Shown here: positions 1-12,415 of the stretch, piece by piece
Layout: each line of letters starts with the position of its first letter
Numbering within the stretch: position 1 is the stretch's first letter
DNA from: Nostoc commune NIES-4072
GTDB taxonomy: Bacteria > Cyanobacteriota > Cyanobacteriia > Cyanobacteriales > Nostocaceae
Direction of reading: 5' to 3'
Length of the DNA stretch: 64,000 nt
Assembly: GCF_003113895.1 (NCBI RefSeq)
Contig: NZ_BDUD01000002.1
Coordinates: 372,001-436,000, forward strand
The notes under the pieces: generated by a model
Database searches by the model: none
What the model saw: only the letters and a program-made list of their open reading frames with translations
Told to the model about the DNA's origin: nothing
Program-made: the position numbers and the translations under genes

Positions 1-1413
1 TGTCCCGTTATCGCCAGAAATCTCAATCCGATAAGTACCATTTTCTTTTAAGGTTTCTGGTAAAAAATCGCCACTGTTCAAAAATCTTTCGTTCAACAGC
101 ACTCCTGTTGGACTATAGAATTTCAGCCTCTCATTTGCAGGCGCAACTAGATAATCAAAGTACAATTTTTGTCCAATTGTGCCTGTGAAGGTGTAGGTAT
201 CAACTTCTCCTTTTTTGGCGATCGCAGTGTTGACCGATGTTCCCAATGTGTAATTAGAATCGGTATTATCTGGTGTTAATACTTGGAAACTGTAATCATT
301 GCGAGAATCATAAACGGAAGTATTGCTGTAGTTGCCAGTGCCATAAAATTCAATTGTGTAATCGCCTGTAAATGGTAGGACTATGCTTCTGCTGGTATAG
401 CCTTGACCAAAAGGAATTCCATTTTGACCAGAGACAAATTCGCCATTGTGCGAGAAAACTGAGTAGCCATTAGGATAAGTACCTGCGGTGACATCCACAA
501 AGATTGTCTGTCCTGCGGATGCAGTAAATTTATATAGATTAGATTTCAATCCTTTCGGATCGTCATACTTACCAGAAATAACGGTATTTAGTGCGATCGG
601 TATAGCTTGAGAAGCGGCAGTAGAAGCGGCATTGGCATACTCTAATAACCTCAAGCTGTAGTTACCAATTTTATCATTCCTTGGATCAATTACTAATGTG
701 TAAGTTCCATTTTCATCAAGGATATTATTGACCTTGTTATTACGAATATCCCAACCAGAGAGTGAAGTTGTCCCATCAGTTACTACTTTGCCACTGGGAG
801 AGTAGAGAGTAGCATAAATATTATCTGTGCTAGAGAGCGAGTCAAAGAATAAACGCTGTCCTGCTTTACCTTCAAACTTGTAGGTGTCGTTCTGTCCAGG
901 CTTAGAAATTGTACCATTTATAGTGTCACCAACCGTATATTTAAAAACTGGCTGATCGGGCGTGACAATTTTAAGCTTGTAGTTTGGGTTAGAGCCAGTT
1001 CCTTGCATGACTAGTAAGTACTCGCCGATGTCTAACCAAAATTCTCGCTTGTTACCAGTGTCATTTAGTGAAGCAGAATTTAAGTAGTAACCATCGATAT
1101 TGTAGAGAATCCAGTTGCCATCGCCCTGCTGTACGTCAAACAAGACATACTCACGTTGTGAAACTGTAAAGCGATAGTCATTTGCTCCTCTAGCTTCGAG
1201 GGTGCTATCAAGTGGATTGTTATCAAAAGTACCTGAAACTACAGGCTCTGGATCAACAAGTAATGGTGCAGTGGCTTTGTCTAATAGACGAAAGCTGTAG
1301 TTACCAGTGTGAGGATAGGAATAATCACCGTAATAGCCGACATCCGTACCACCAATTATTAGTTTGTAAGTACCATCCATCTGAAGAGTCAAACCATTAC
1401 TTGGGTCAGAGCC
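1..1413 (-). pseudogene. 3' part of giant surface protein gene, cut off by an IS
   Basis: On the minus strand one frame stays open from the IS edge at about 1413 to the window start, so the gene continues beyond position 1. The translation is a chain of roughly 100-residue beta modules of the bacterial pre-peptidase C-terminal (PPC) type, with recurring patterns such as DTYTFTG, GQKLYFD and NGTYRIEI. The same modules end the large ORF on the other side of the IS, so this is the detached continuation of that gene. It has no start of its own near the IS and is probably not translated. The true C-terminus, where a type I secretion signal would lie, is outside the window. Confidence 0.85.
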
Positions 1414-1647
1414 GAATGGCACTAAGAAAAGCTCTAAGTTATACGGTATAAGGGCTACAACTTTTAAAGCTATTGAGGGGTCAGGCGGTCGTCCTCGATG
1501 CAGTGTCATGGAAGCGATGCCTACGGCGGTAAACTACGCCACGCAAGACACGCTGAGTTTGCGATCGCCTACGCCATCGCTTTGTCTTGCACCAGAAAGT
1601 GGAATCAGATATACAAGTTGTCTAAAAATTTCTGGTAGGTAGAAAAA

Positions 1648-1688
1648 GCTTGCTCGTCCGTGAAATACTTTTCTGAGACGAGCAAGCT
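1648..1688. promoter_or_regulatory. Hairpin just upstream of transposase start
   Basis: A 12-bp perfect stem, AGCTTGCTCGTC at 1648-1659 paired with GACGAGCAAGCT at 1677-1688, with a 17-nt loop, ends 18 bp before the GTG start. Hairpins at this place in IS elements can block translation of transcripts reading in from outside; that role is inferred. Confidence 0.5.
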
Positions 1689-1706
1689 AACATCATAAAT
1701 ACTACT

Positions 1707-3074
1707 GTGACACTAAGAGTACAAATCCTCAAGGATAAATTCAGCCAAAGTCTGGGGCTACCTTTTAAAGAACTATTGCCAGAATCTGCAATAAAACTTG
1801 CAATATCTGAGCTAAAAATCAAATATAAAAAACGGTTATTTGACCCATTCGTAACTTTATGGGCATTTTTATCTCAAGTATTAGATACAGACAAAACTTG
1901 TAATAATGCTGTGAGTAAAATAATTGCACATTTGGCTGAGTCAGAAGTAGAAGTTCCCTCAACAGATACGAGTGCTTACTGCCAAGCACGGGCAAGATTA
2001 CCAGAAAAATTGTTAGAAAAAGTTTTCAATTATTCAGCACAAAAACTGGAAGAGAAAGTAACCCAAGAACATCTATGGTGTGGTCGAAATATTTTAGTGA
2101 TAGACGGCTCGACGGTCTCTATGCCTGACACTGTAGAAAACCAAAAAGAATACCCACAACCCAGTAGTCAAAAGCCGGAATGTGGATTCCCAATTGCCAA
2201 AATTGGTGTGATATTCAGTTTAGTAACGGGAGCTGCCGTTGCCTTGTGCATAGATGTTCTGAACACTCATGATATTAAATTAGCTAGAAAACTGTACAGT
2301 TTTCTCAAACCTAATGATGTGCTTGTAGGGGATAGAGCTTTTTGTGCTTACGCCGATATGTTTACTATCAAAAAGTTTAATTGTGATGTCGTGTTTCGGA
2401 AACATCAATCTCGCACAACAACTATGCGAAAAGGTAAAATTATTGGAGATTGCGACAAATTAGTTACTTGGTGTAAGCCTAAAACTTGCCCAAAAGGATT
2501 GGATAAAGATGAATTTAATGCTTTACCTCCTTCAATAACTGTGCGAGAGATTTACTATTATATTGTTATTCCTGGTTTTCGGACTCAACAAGTTAGCTTA
2601 ATTACCACTCTTTTAGATAAATCTTCTTATTCTACTCTGGCAATTGTTGGACTTTACGGCCAACGCTGGGATGTTGAACTAAATTTAAGACATATAAAAA
2701 CTACCTTGGGTATGGATGTTCTACGATGTAAAACACCTTCAATGGTACGTAAAGAAATTTTCGTTTTTTTGCTGGCTTACAATTTACTTCGTAGTTTGAT
2801 GTGGTCGGCTGGGACTACTTATACCACTCCTCCATTACGCCTATCGTTGCAAGGTACTCGCCACCATTTAATTAACTTTATTCCCAAATTATCAGCTGCT
2901 TCTGATCAAAGACGTTTCCGAATTTATCACACTTTGCTAAAAGTTATTGCTCACAAGGCTGTTCCCGACCGTCCTGCTAGAAATGAACCACGAGTCTGTA
3001 AACGCCGCCCGAAAGCTTATCCCTTAATGACCAAACCCCGGCACGAATTACGAAAGCAGCTGCAAACTGCTTAA
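1707..3074 (+). CDS. IS4-family DDE transposase
   Basis: A 455-residue transposase that cuts and pastes its IS. The catalytic pattern is visible: Asp in VIDGSTV (about residue 131), Asp in VGDRAF (about 207) and the IS4 signature Y-x2-R-x3-E-x6-K in YGQRWDVELNLRHIK (about 316-330). Start is a GTG 18 bp after a hairpin. The ORF is intact and near the usual family length, so the element may still be active. It runs opposite to the host gene it interrupts. Confidence 0.9.
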   Translation: MTLRVQILKDKFSQSLGLPFKELLPESAIKLAISELKIKYKKRLFDPFVTLWAFLSQVLDTDKTCNNAVSKIIAHLAESEVEVPSTDTSAYCQARARLPEKLLEKVFNYSAQKLEEKVTQEHLWCGRNILVIDGSTVSMPDTVENQKEYPQPSSQKPECGFPIAKIGVIFSLVTGAAVALCIDVLNTHDIKLARKLYSFLKPNDVLVGDRAFCAYADMFTIKKFNCDVVFRKHQSRTTTMRKGKIIGDCDKLVTWCKPKTCPKGLDKDEFNALPPSITVREIYYYIVIPGFRTQQVSLITTLLDKSSYSTLAIVGLYGQRWDVELNLRHIKTTLGMDVLRCKTPSMVRKEIFVFLLAYNLLRSLMWSAGTTYTTPPLRLSLQGTRHHLINFIPKLSAASDQRRFRIYHTLLKVIAHKAVPDRPARNEPRVCKRRPKAYPLMTKPRHELRKQLQTA

Positions 3075-6000
3075 TACACAAGCGTTTCGGCTTTTCTTAG
3101 TGCCATTCACCCCAGACTCATTGTAGATGTTGTAACGGTTGTAAGCGTTACCGCCTGTTCCATCAATGTAGACATATTGTTTGCCATTTGGACTTGCAGT
3201 TACAGGCACTGCCGGAATCACAAAGCTGTAAGATTTGGCATCAAGATTATTTAACGCCGAGTCAAAAATTCCTGTAACCGGAGTATCCAAATTCACAAAT
3301 GTGGCAGCGACTCGATCTAGGAAGCGGAATTTGTAATCTCCTGTTGCTTCACCGTAACCATCAACTGTAACCTTGTAAGTACCACTCATGCTTAAAAATA
3401 GCGGCGTGTCTGGCCCTCTATCGCCACGGCTGTCAAAACTATCGATTTGTCTACCAGCAGGATCATAAACAGTGATTGGGAAATAATTGCTAGTGTTTAA
3501 TGTGTCGTAGAATAACTGTTGTCCTGCTGTGCCATTAAAGGTATAGGAATCCTGCTCACCTTTTTGGATAAAACCACTAGCTGTGGAACCAATGGTGTAA
3601 GCCGAAGTTGGGAGCAGTGAATCAATGATATTAAAGGAGAAGGAGTTGACCTCATTGAAAGCACCTTTACCCCGCACCGCAAGAATATATTCTCCTGAAG
3701 TTTGGACATTATACTCTATGTCATCAAAATTGCCATTATAAGCAACAGCGATATTACGTGGGTCATAGAGCACCCAATCCACAGAACCGTCTACACGGGA
3801 GAGATAATCAAAATAGAGCTTTTGTCCCTGTGTTGCATTAAAGCGATAGACCCGATCCGCAGTACCAGGGTTGAGTCTGTCATTAACAACTTTATCAAAG
3901 GGCTGAATTGGCAGTAATGTCGGGTTAATTACACTGAAACCATAGTCACCAGTAGTTGCACCTTGGGGATCAACGACAATTTTATAATTACCATCTTCAT
4001 TTAAAGTAATCAGTTGATTATCGTAATAGGCAAGATAGGTATCTACTATAAGGTGACCTGTGGGACTATAAACTTGGAATTTCCAATCACCACGATTGGC
4101 TGAATACTGAATTGGATCAAAATAAATCCTTTGACCTGCTTGACCCGCAAAATTAAATTCTTGATTTTGTCCTGCAACGGATACTTGCCCAATCACCGTA
4201 TCACCTAAAATCAATGCAGGCGGTGCTGTCCACTGTACCTTACCTGTAGTGGGGTCAATCACCAGACCATCTGGGCCAATTACAACACTATAGCTAACCG
4301 TATCATTATCAGGGTCAACTGCATTAGAATCATAACTATATTGCTTATTTATGTAAGCCTGCACCACAGGATTAGTTACAAACACAGGTGGACGATTAGG
4401 GGGTGTTGCAATCACACTCAAAGTGTAATCCTGTGTAACTGTACCACCTCGTCCATCGCTGACTTCCAAACTAATTATCTGATTACCGATGTTGCTGGTT
4501 GCCGTGTTCCAGTTAATCAGCCCAGTGGTTGGGTCAATTGTCATACCATCTGGGGATGCCAGCAGTTTATATGTTAAAGAATCTCCGTTGGGGTCAGTAG
4601 CATTGACATCATAGCTGTAAAACTGACCGCCAATTATTTCTTTGTTGGGCTGAGTTTGAATGACTGGAGCTTGATTTAACTGCGCCAGCACTACCAAATC
4701 ATAGCTAAACTGCATCCCTTGAGGATTATAGAATACCAGAGAGCGTTGTGTGGTGGATTCGTTTGGATCGAGTTTGCCATCAGCCACTAAGTTGGAGAAG
4801 TTATAGTAAGGAATACCTTCGGGTGTAAAGCCATCGGGATTGCGTACTACAACTGTCGGGTCGCTGATGTGGTTAACGGCAACTATCATTGGAGCATCAA
4901 CACTATAAGAGCCAATGTTATGTATTGCAATGTCTGTATATAATAAGTGGGTATCTGCATTAAAGCTAGTGCGGTGATAATCTGCACTGAAACTTTGAGA
5001 GACATCTGTCAAGTTGTTGAAGTTAGGCGATATCGTAGTGTTTGCAGATGGCTGCGTACCAAAACCCGACTGTAAAGGAGATTGTGTATTAGCCGGTGCA
5101 GTTTGCAGAACAAATTCGGTAATGCTGACATTGGTAGTAGTATCACTGTCATTGTTTACCAGACGGAAAATAAGAGTGGCATTACCTGGTTTAACGCCTG
5201 TCAAATTCAAGCGCACAGTCTGGTCAGTACTGTTATAACTAGCACCTGCGCCCAATCCTACATCTTCCCCTTCTGTCAAGTTGAAGAAAGCATCTCTACC
5301 AGATGTAATGGTGTGTACTAGAGAGTTACCATTAGCATCAACTAATGCCACCTCAAAGGCATCGTTAATAGCATTAAAATCGGAAACATCAAAACTCTTG
5401 TCAATCTTGAAGCTGAGGATAGAAGGCGTTGCTGGAATGACTAGAGGTAGATTACGAGTTGCTGTAAAGTTAGTTTCTTCAGTCAAACTAATTTGACTGC
5501 CGAGAATAATATTTTGCGTAGCGCGAAGTCCACCAGCATCTTCTACTGTAAATGCAATATTAAATAGACCTAGTTGATTTTGATTAGAAGTACCTGTTAA
5601 GGTGGCGGTGCCATCGCCCTTATCGGTAAAGATTAACCAACTGGGAACTCCAGTCGCGGTGATAATGCGGCTATCACCAGCATCTGGGTCGGTTGTAGTG
5701 ATATTATAAGTATAAGTACTACCAGATTCAATAGTTGTAATAATAGGCGTGCTAGTAAAGCTGGGGGCTTCATTGATATTGGTTACATTAACTGTGATTT
5801 CTTGAGTAGTGCTTAGACCTTGATCGTCAGTGCTGCGAACAACAATAGTATGTTGGCTGTAATTTTCGTAGTTGAGGAGCGTACCATCAGCCACTTGCAA
5901 AGAGTTGCCCACAATCTTGAAGCGTCCCTGAGCATCATTTACCAGGATATAAGTGTGGGACTCACTTGTATCGGGGTCGATACTGCTTAATTCACCAATC

Positions 6001-9000
6001 ACTGTACCATTGGCACTATTTTCAGCAACACTGTTAGCCGTGAGGTTAATAGCAGTAGGAGCGCTAAAACGGTAAATGGTGCTTGTATAGATGCTTTGGT
6101 TGCCTGCAATATCTGTCGCTTTGACGGTGAAGGAATTAACGCCTGCGACTAAAGAAACGTTAGTAAAGGTAAATTTGCCCGTATTATCAGCGATAACAGT
6201 AGTATCTGTTGCAGTATCGGATACAGTCACACCAGGGTCAGTTAAACCTGTAAGTGTGACTGTATCAAATTTGGTTTTCTTGTCGCCAACTGTACCTGAA
6301 TCCGATGCTGCATCTAAATTGAAGACTGGTTGAGTGACAGTAGTATCCAGGGTAAAAGTAAAGCTAAAGGCGTTTGAAGTGTTGCCAAATTCATCTTGGG
6401 CAACCAAGTGTAAGGTATGCACACCGTCAGGGATAGAACTGCCGTAAATTGCTGCCAGTTGACTGCGGTCAAAGCTAAAAGTCCCATCGCTATTTAGCTC
6501 TTGTAAAACATCAACAAAATTGGCAACTTGTGTATTATCAAAACCTGCTCGGAATTCAACTACACGGCTAGTATCAACAATATTACCGCTAATTGCCGGG
6601 TCAAAGGTAATTAAATCGCTGTTAGTTGTACCACTTGGGGCTGTGTCAAAAGTCAAAGCTGCGGTTATTACAGGTGCTGCTTCATCTAGCTGAACAGTGA
6701 CGTTATATTGTGTCGTCAGTAAATTACCAGCTGCGTCAATTGCTACAATCGTCAGAACGTGGCTACCATTCCCAAGTCCAGTCAAATCTAGTTCCTGGTC
6801 AAAAGCCTCCGCAGAATTATAGGCAATAGGTATTTCACTTTGGTTATTGAAGCGATAGCTCAAGGAAATTACGCTACTACCTGTACCATTAATGCTCCCA
6901 GTGATTTTATCTCCTTGTCGCAGGGGAGTTTGATCCAAAGGTGTATTGAGCGTCAGTTGTGGAAGCGCAGTATCAACAGTGACGACAAGCGATGTCAAAG
7001 AGGTGTTAGTATTTCCAGCGATATCAGTAACAGCAGCACTTAAGGAATGTATACCATCTGTCAATGAGGATGTAGTTATTTGCCAAGTCCCATCAGCACT
7101 GACAGTAGTTTGTCCGATTTGCTGTCCGTTGTTGAATAATTGTACAGATGCTCCAACTTCGGCAGTCCCATTAATTGTGGGAGTCGCATCATTAGTGAGG
7201 CGTGAGCTATTGTTAAATCCAGAATCGCTAGCTGTTGATAATTTTAAAGTCGGTGCAGGTGTGATAGTATCCAAGGTAAAGGCAACGGCAAATATACTAG
7301 AAGTATTGCTGTAGGAATCTGCTGCTTGCAAATACAGTATGTGTTGTCCGTCTGGTAAAGTTCCGCCATAGATTTGTTCTAATTGGGGGCGGCTAAAGCT
7401 AAAACTACCATCAGATTGCCTAGTAGGTAAAACACTGACAAAGTTGGCAACATTTGTATTGTTGAAACCAGCCTGGAAGCTAACAACTTGGTTAACGTCG
7501 GTAACAGTACCCGTAATGCTTGGGTCAAAGGTAATTTTATCAGTATTGGTCGTGTTACCAGGGGCAGTGTCTCGCACTAAGGTAGCACTAATCACAGGTG
7601 CTTCTTGATCAATAACAACTGTGACATGATACTGAGTTGTTTTGATATTACCTGCTGTGTCAGTAGCGGTAATAGTTAGTGTATGCGCCCCGTTAGCAAG
7701 TCCAGTCAAGTCTAAAGATTGGTCAAATGCTCCTTTCGCATTAAATGGTACTGTAAGTTCAGCTAAGTTATCAAAGTGATAGCTGAATGTGGTTACAGCC
7801 GAGCCAGTACCATCAACGCTTCCAGTTAATCTAGCTCCTGGAGTTAGCGGTGCGGTATCAATTGGAGTATTGAGCTTGATATCAGGTAATGTGCTGTCAA
7901 TTGATACCGCTAGCGGCGCACTCGGTGTGCTGACATTACCAGCAATGTCAGTGGCAGTAGCAGTGAGATTATAAGTACCATCTGTAAGGTTGCTAGTAAC
8001 AATTTGCCATACACCAGTATTATTAGCTGTTGCCTGACCAAGAAGTTGCCCATTATTGAAGAGTTGAACAACTGCACCAGCTTCTGCGTTACCTGTAATG
8101 GATGGTGTATTTTTATTTGTGATATTATCAGTATTACTAGAACCGCTATCATCAATGGCACGTAAATCTAAATTATTGGGTATTGGTGTAGTTGTGTCGA
8201 GAGTGAATGTCAGATTAAAGGTATCAGAAAGGTTGCCATATAAATCTTTGGCTTGTAAATGCAGAGTGTAAATCCCATCAGTTAGAGTGCCACCATTAAT
8301 AGTTTCTAGCTGAGAACGGGTAAAGCTAAAGCTGCCATCACTATTGGATTGAGCAATTACATTTGTGTAGTTGGCAGATGGCGTATTATTGAAGCCGGCG
8401 CGAAACTCAAGTATGGGATTAGTATCAGTAACAGTTCCGGTAATTGTGGGATCAAAAGTAATTTTGTCTTGATTTGTTTGTCCCTTGGGTGCAGTATCAC
8501 GAGTTAAAGTAGCGCTAATTACAGGTGGGGTAATATCTGGCATCAACTCTGCGACACCAATCACAGTAGCTAGACCGTTGAAGATGATATTTCCTTTAGC
8601 ACTAATCGAACCATACAAGGTTGACCTGCCATTAAAAGTAAAGTTCTTAACACTTAAAAACAAACCACGGGTGTCAGATGCACCATTATAAGTGATATCC
8701 CCAGCAGATATTACCTTAAGATTGTCGATAGTGTTCGTACTTGTAGTAGCACCGTTGAAGGTGATGTTGCCGCCACTGCTACCATTGGCAATTGTAGTGT
8801 AACCCGCAAATCTGGCTCCGGCATTCATGTTAATGGAACTAGAAGCAAATACAGACAAATCGCGGGACTGGACATTGGACAAGTTAATATTGCCGTTATT
8901 AGCAATTAGCACTACATTATTAAAATTTTGACCATTACCGTTAAAGTTGATGTCTCCTTGGTCAACAGTAATGACGTAGTTGCTTAAACTAACGTTGGCA

Positions 9001-9992
9001 GGAACGTTGAGTCCGCCACCTATGACTCTGACAACTTTCGGATTACTGGTAGTACCAGGAGGTGGAAACTTGTTTGTCCAATCGCTAGCATTGTTGATAG
9101 GGTTTTGGGAAATATTAAAGGTGACAGTGGGAATGCCTGCTGGTATTCTGCGATTGAGTTCAACTTGTTTTATATCTGCATAAGCTGGCACGGTGATTGT
9201 CTGCTGTGCCACTACTTGCGGGGGGATTAAATTAGCATATTGGTTGTTCGTCCCGTTGATGGTAGTATATCCTGATGCAACAGTAACGGCTCTATCGATC
9301 AGAATTAGTTTGCCATTTGCATCCCGAATCGGGTTTCCCTGAGCATTTCTTTGTACGGGTAAGGTGGGATTGCCATTAATTGTAAATCCCTTCGCTGCGT
9401 AAATTAGGGCATCATCTGTGAGGTCTGTTGGGACACCATCAAAATCTCCGCCACCGTTAATGCTAATTGTACCATCTGTGCGAATAGCAAATGGGAGGGT
9501 AGAAGTCTGGCTAGTACTTTGTTGAGTTTGAACAGTTAGAGGTGCAGAGGCAGAATTGGCGCTGATTTGGGTCGTCGGGTTGCTTATGCCAAGTAGTGAA
9601 GCGTTAGCTGTATTACCTGTGAGTGAATCTACGCTTTGAGTTGTAGCAGATTTTTGATTGTTGTTGCTAGTTTTTAGTAGGGGAGTAGTTTTGGCGACAA
9701 CTGGTTGGGTAATCGATAGTCCGTTATCAAAAATCCCATTAGAAGGAGTGTAGTTGGTAATTTGATTTGGATTTGATTGTTGATTATCGCCAATACTTGC
9801 AGGATTATTGGATAAGGAGGGTTTTCCTAATTCGGAATTGATGGGGTCAGAACTACTAGAAGAATATTTCAGTGTTTTTTGTAATTCAGTTAAACCAGAA
9901 TTATCATCTAGGGATGCACTTAAAGATGCACTTTCTAATAGAGATAGTGGCATTAAACCACCGTTGTTCACACCATTTTCAGGACTACCCAT
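3048..9992 (-). pseudogene. Giant Ig-like/cadherin/PPC surface protein, truncated by IS
   Basis: 2314 residues remain, the last 13 or so read from the IS. Order of domains: low-complexity Ser/Asn-rich N-terminus without a Sec signal; a region of short beta repeats (about 150-480); three long Ig-like units each opening with an xISATLxRDTAP-like motif (about 490, 797, 1105); a cadherin repeat (about 1310-1400); a dystroglycan-type cadherin domain (about 1404-1495); two putative-Ig modules (about 1774-1940); then repeated PPC modules (from about 1940). The start is supported by an AGGAG just upstream of the ATG. Such proteins are calcium-binding adhesins or matrix proteins, usually exported by type I secretion; the type I operon next door fits. 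The C-terminal export signal is separated by the IS, so export is probably lost. Confidence 0.85.
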
Positions 9993-10070
9993 AACCTAAC
10001 TCCTCGCCAGTAATAAATTATTGATTGTTTTTAGTTTTTAGTTGTATTTAAAAAGGTTCAGCCAATTTTT

Positions 10071-10116
10071 GGGATTACGCCAACTAGTTGCATTATCCAC
10101 TAGTTGACGTAATCCC
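10071..10116. terminator. Long hairpin between two minus-strand genes
   Basis: An 18-bp stem with one mismatch (10071-10088 with 10099-10116, 10-nt loop) that can be extended by flanking GCCAA/TTGGC bases. It lies between the 10299-11036 gene and the giant gene and could end the first transcript or act in the leader of the second. There is no clear T-run, so the terminator role is uncertain. Confidence 0.45.
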
Positions 10117-10298
10117 AATATTGGCGGCATTTACCCTGCCTATTATTATTTTGAATATGTAGCAAAGATGAATCGGGCAAAAGTAGTTTAGGTGTTCGCC
10201 CTTGTTGCGACCGTAGGCTAGTCGTTCTTATGACCGTCAGGACTAAGTAGAGGGTGTGATGCTCTCGTAGGATATTGAACTATCTTCTGCCTTTTGGA

Positions 10299-11036
10299 TT
10301 AGGCTACTGCACTGGCATTCATTGAGAATACATCTGGAACTACAGTTGTATGAGCCGCAACTTGAGTGATAAACTTGCTATTGATAATATCTTGGTAAGT
10401 TAATAAATCTCCTTGCCAATTATCAATAAGTTGGTGCAAATTTCTGAGGCGTTCTGGTACGGTTTCGCCAATTACTTGATAACTAAAACTGCCATTGAAC
10501 AACACAATTGGAGTGCTAGTTTCGTCTGGATTCCGTAACGCTGCTTCACTGACGGTGAGATAGAATGGGCAACGCTCTAAATTATAAACTAAGTTTAGTG
10601 TTGCTCGTACAGGTGTAGTTCCAACTTCTTGCCAAGGGCCAGGAGACAGTAGCGTTTCAGCTAAATACTGACGGGCAGCATCTTGCTGTTTGTCAAATGT
10701 CATGTAGCTTCTAGGATTAAGACCTACAGCTTCGTACTCTACGTTAGGTAATGTTTGGACATATTTTTTAGCAATGTCTGCAATTATGATTTCTGCTGCT
10801 GCCTTACCTTCAATAGCCTCTATAAATATGACTCGCGTTGCTTCAGCTACTATCATCACACCGTTAGTAAAAGCTACTTGGGATACGCTTTGAGTAGATA
10901 CTGGTTGACGAGCCAATTCCCATTGTGTCGGAACTATACCACTATATTTGAGAAAATCTGGGTTGAGGAGCGTGGGGTTATGATTTTTCGCAGCAATAAT
11001 AATTCCGAACTCTTGGGTGATTAAGCTTTGACTCAT
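10299..11036 (-). CDS. Conserved-looking protein of unknown function next to type I secretion operon
   Basis: A 245-residue protein that I do not recognise. It has no signal peptide or membrane segment and reads as a soluble mixed alpha/beta protein, with MSQSLITQEFGIIIAAKNHNP at the start. It lies between the giant surface protein gene (same strand, about 300 bp downstream) and the divergent secretion operon, so a role in regulation or biogenesis of the secreted protein is possible but not shown by sequence. The start ATG at 11036 is the first in frame. Confidence 0.6.
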   Translation of the reverse strand: MSQSLITQEFGIIIAAKNHNPTLLNPDFLKYSGIVPTQWELARQPVSTQSVSQVAFTNGVMIVAEATRVIFIEAIEGKAAAEIIIADIAKKYVQTLPNVEYEAVGLNPRSYMTFDKQQDAARQYLAETLLSPGPWQEVGTTPVRATLNLVYNLERCPFYLTVSEAALRNPDETSTPIVLFNGSFSYQVIGETVPERLRNLHQLIDNWQGDLLTYQDIINSKFITQVAAHTTVVPDVFSMNASAVA

Positions 11037-11638
11037 GATGCTTTCCTAATAACTCTTAGTGAAAATCCGAAAGTCTTTGTGCCGATTGATTATGAGGTAG
11101 ATTGGAAAACTCTTGGCGCATCATCCATTACTGGATACTGGACACGTTTGTTTCCGGTCAATTGTATCTTTATACTCTTGTTCCTCAGACCTACACCAGC
11201 GAAATTATACTTATAATTGCTTCGATATTTATTTAAGTACTAGCTATATTAGCTGTATACTTTTCATAAAGTATCTGATATATCTAGACAATTTAATTGC
11301 CAGTTTAATTTTTACGTAAAAGTAGAAAAATCCTTGCAAAATAGCTATTTCATGAGATTATGGCTTAACAATCAAATATAAGTTATCAAGAAGAATTCCG
11401 AACTCAGATGTCACAATAAAGACCGGAATTCTGTACAACTGGGTAATGAATATTGGTTTAAAAGCTTCTCCTGAAGTTGCCACAACAAAAGAGTTTTTCT
11501 AAGTATCTCTAAGTATGTAACAGCTATCCTTTTGCCCAATATAGGTGTACCTATCATTGTCATAAATAGAACCTACAATACATGATGCGATAGGGAAATT
11601 ATTACATAGGTTCCTCTACCCTAACTTTCCAGCACCCT
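11037..11638. promoter_or_regulatory. Divergent intergenic region upstream of the secretion operon
   Basis: About 600 bp of AT-rich sequence without a credible ORF, between divergent genes, so it should hold promoters for both. A small inverted repeat, AGAATTCCG/CGGAATTCT, occurs near 11390-11440. No specific promoter could be fixed. Confidence 0.4.
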
Positions 11639-12415
11639 ATGGCTCATCTAAAAATTGGCAACCACACAATTACAAGCGCAGAAATTCCGCATTTGCTGGC
11701 TGGTTTCCAAATGCTGCCGCAATTGTGCCGTTTGTTGGTGATTGAAAGAGCGATAACTTCGTTAAGCTCCGCTAACGCTGACTTTGAACTCACTCCATCC
11801 GAAAAAATCGGTGTTATTGAGCAATTCTATCAAAACAATCAGCTGACAACACCAGAAGCTATAGCAAAAGTCTTAAAGCATTACAGCATGAGTCTTGAGC
11901 AACTAGAAGGTGTTGCCACGCGAGAACTGAAAATTGAGAAGTTTAAAATAGCTACCTGGGGTACAAAACTAGAATCTTATTTTTTGCAATGTAAGCCTCA
12001 GCTAGACAAAGTAATTTATTCCCTAATTCGCATATCCGATGCCGAAGTTGCTCAAGAACTCTACTTTCGCATCAAAGCAGGAGAACAGACATTTGCTGAA
12101 TGCGCCAGTGTTTATTCACAAGGGGCAGAAGCCCAAACTCAAGGGATGCTAGGCCCTGTCCCTATAAGTCAACCTCATCCAGCGATCGCACAGAAACTGA
12201 CCATTTCCCAATCAGGACAGTTATGGCCGCCGATGAAATTGGACGAGTGGTTTGTGATTGTGCGACTGGAAAAGCTGATTCCGGCTCAATTAGATGATGC
12301 AATGCGCTCCACTCTCCTGAATCATTTATTTGAGACTTGGTTAGCCGAAGAGATCAGCAAAGCGCAATTGACCATACATGATGATGCACCTGCTTCAGTT
12401 TTAATAACAAGATGA
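11639..12415 (+). CDS. Parvulin-type peptidyl-prolyl isomerase of type I secretion operon
   Basis: 258 residues. The C-terminal half (about 115-235) has the parvulin/rotamase pattern: ISDAEVAQELYFRIKAGEQTFAECASVYSQG followed by GMLGPVPISQ and a terminal WFVIVRLEKL strand. The N-terminal half is helical, as in PpiC/SurA-like chaperones. There is no signal peptide, so it probably acts in the cytoplasm on the exporter's substrate before export. Its TGA stop overlaps the ATG of the ABC transporter (ATGA), showing translational coupling. Such PPIase genes commonly accompany HlyB/HlyD pairs in cyanobacteria. Confidence 0.75.
   Translation: MAHLKIGNHTITSAEIPHLLAGFQMLPQLCRLLVIERAITSLSSANADFELTPSEKIGVIEQFYQNNQLTTPEAIAKVLKHYSMSLEQLEGVATRELKIEKFKIATWGTKLESYFLQCKPQLDKVIYSLIRISDAEVAQELYFRIKAGEQTFAECASVYSQGAEAQTQGMLGPVPISQPHPAIAQKLTISQSGQLWPPMKLDEWFVIVRLEKLIPAQLDDAMRSTLLNHLFETWLAEEISKAQLTIHDDAPASVLITR

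Larger units (their letters stand above)
1414..3108 (+). mobile_element. IS4-family insertion sequence inside the giant surface protein gene
   Basis: The element is bounded by perfect 19-bp inverted repeats, GAATGGCACTAAGAAAAGC at 1414-1432 and its complement at 3090-3108, and encodes one transposase. Host coding sequence in the same family of modules lies on both sides. No clean target duplication is visible in the flanks. About 270 bp precede the transposase and hold a palindromic repeat (around 1505-1610) with HIP1 sites, of a kind that recurs near 49.75 kb. Confidence 0.85.

Noticed and set aside
1212..1451. Plus-strand ORF of 79 codons
   Set aside because: It is a shadow of the PPC-module coding frame on the minus strand and has no protein-like pattern.
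5014..9999. Many plus-strand ORFs of 60-120 codons
   Set aside because: All lie opposite the giant surface protein gene, which has a continuous, domain-rich frame; these are shadows of its repetitive codons.
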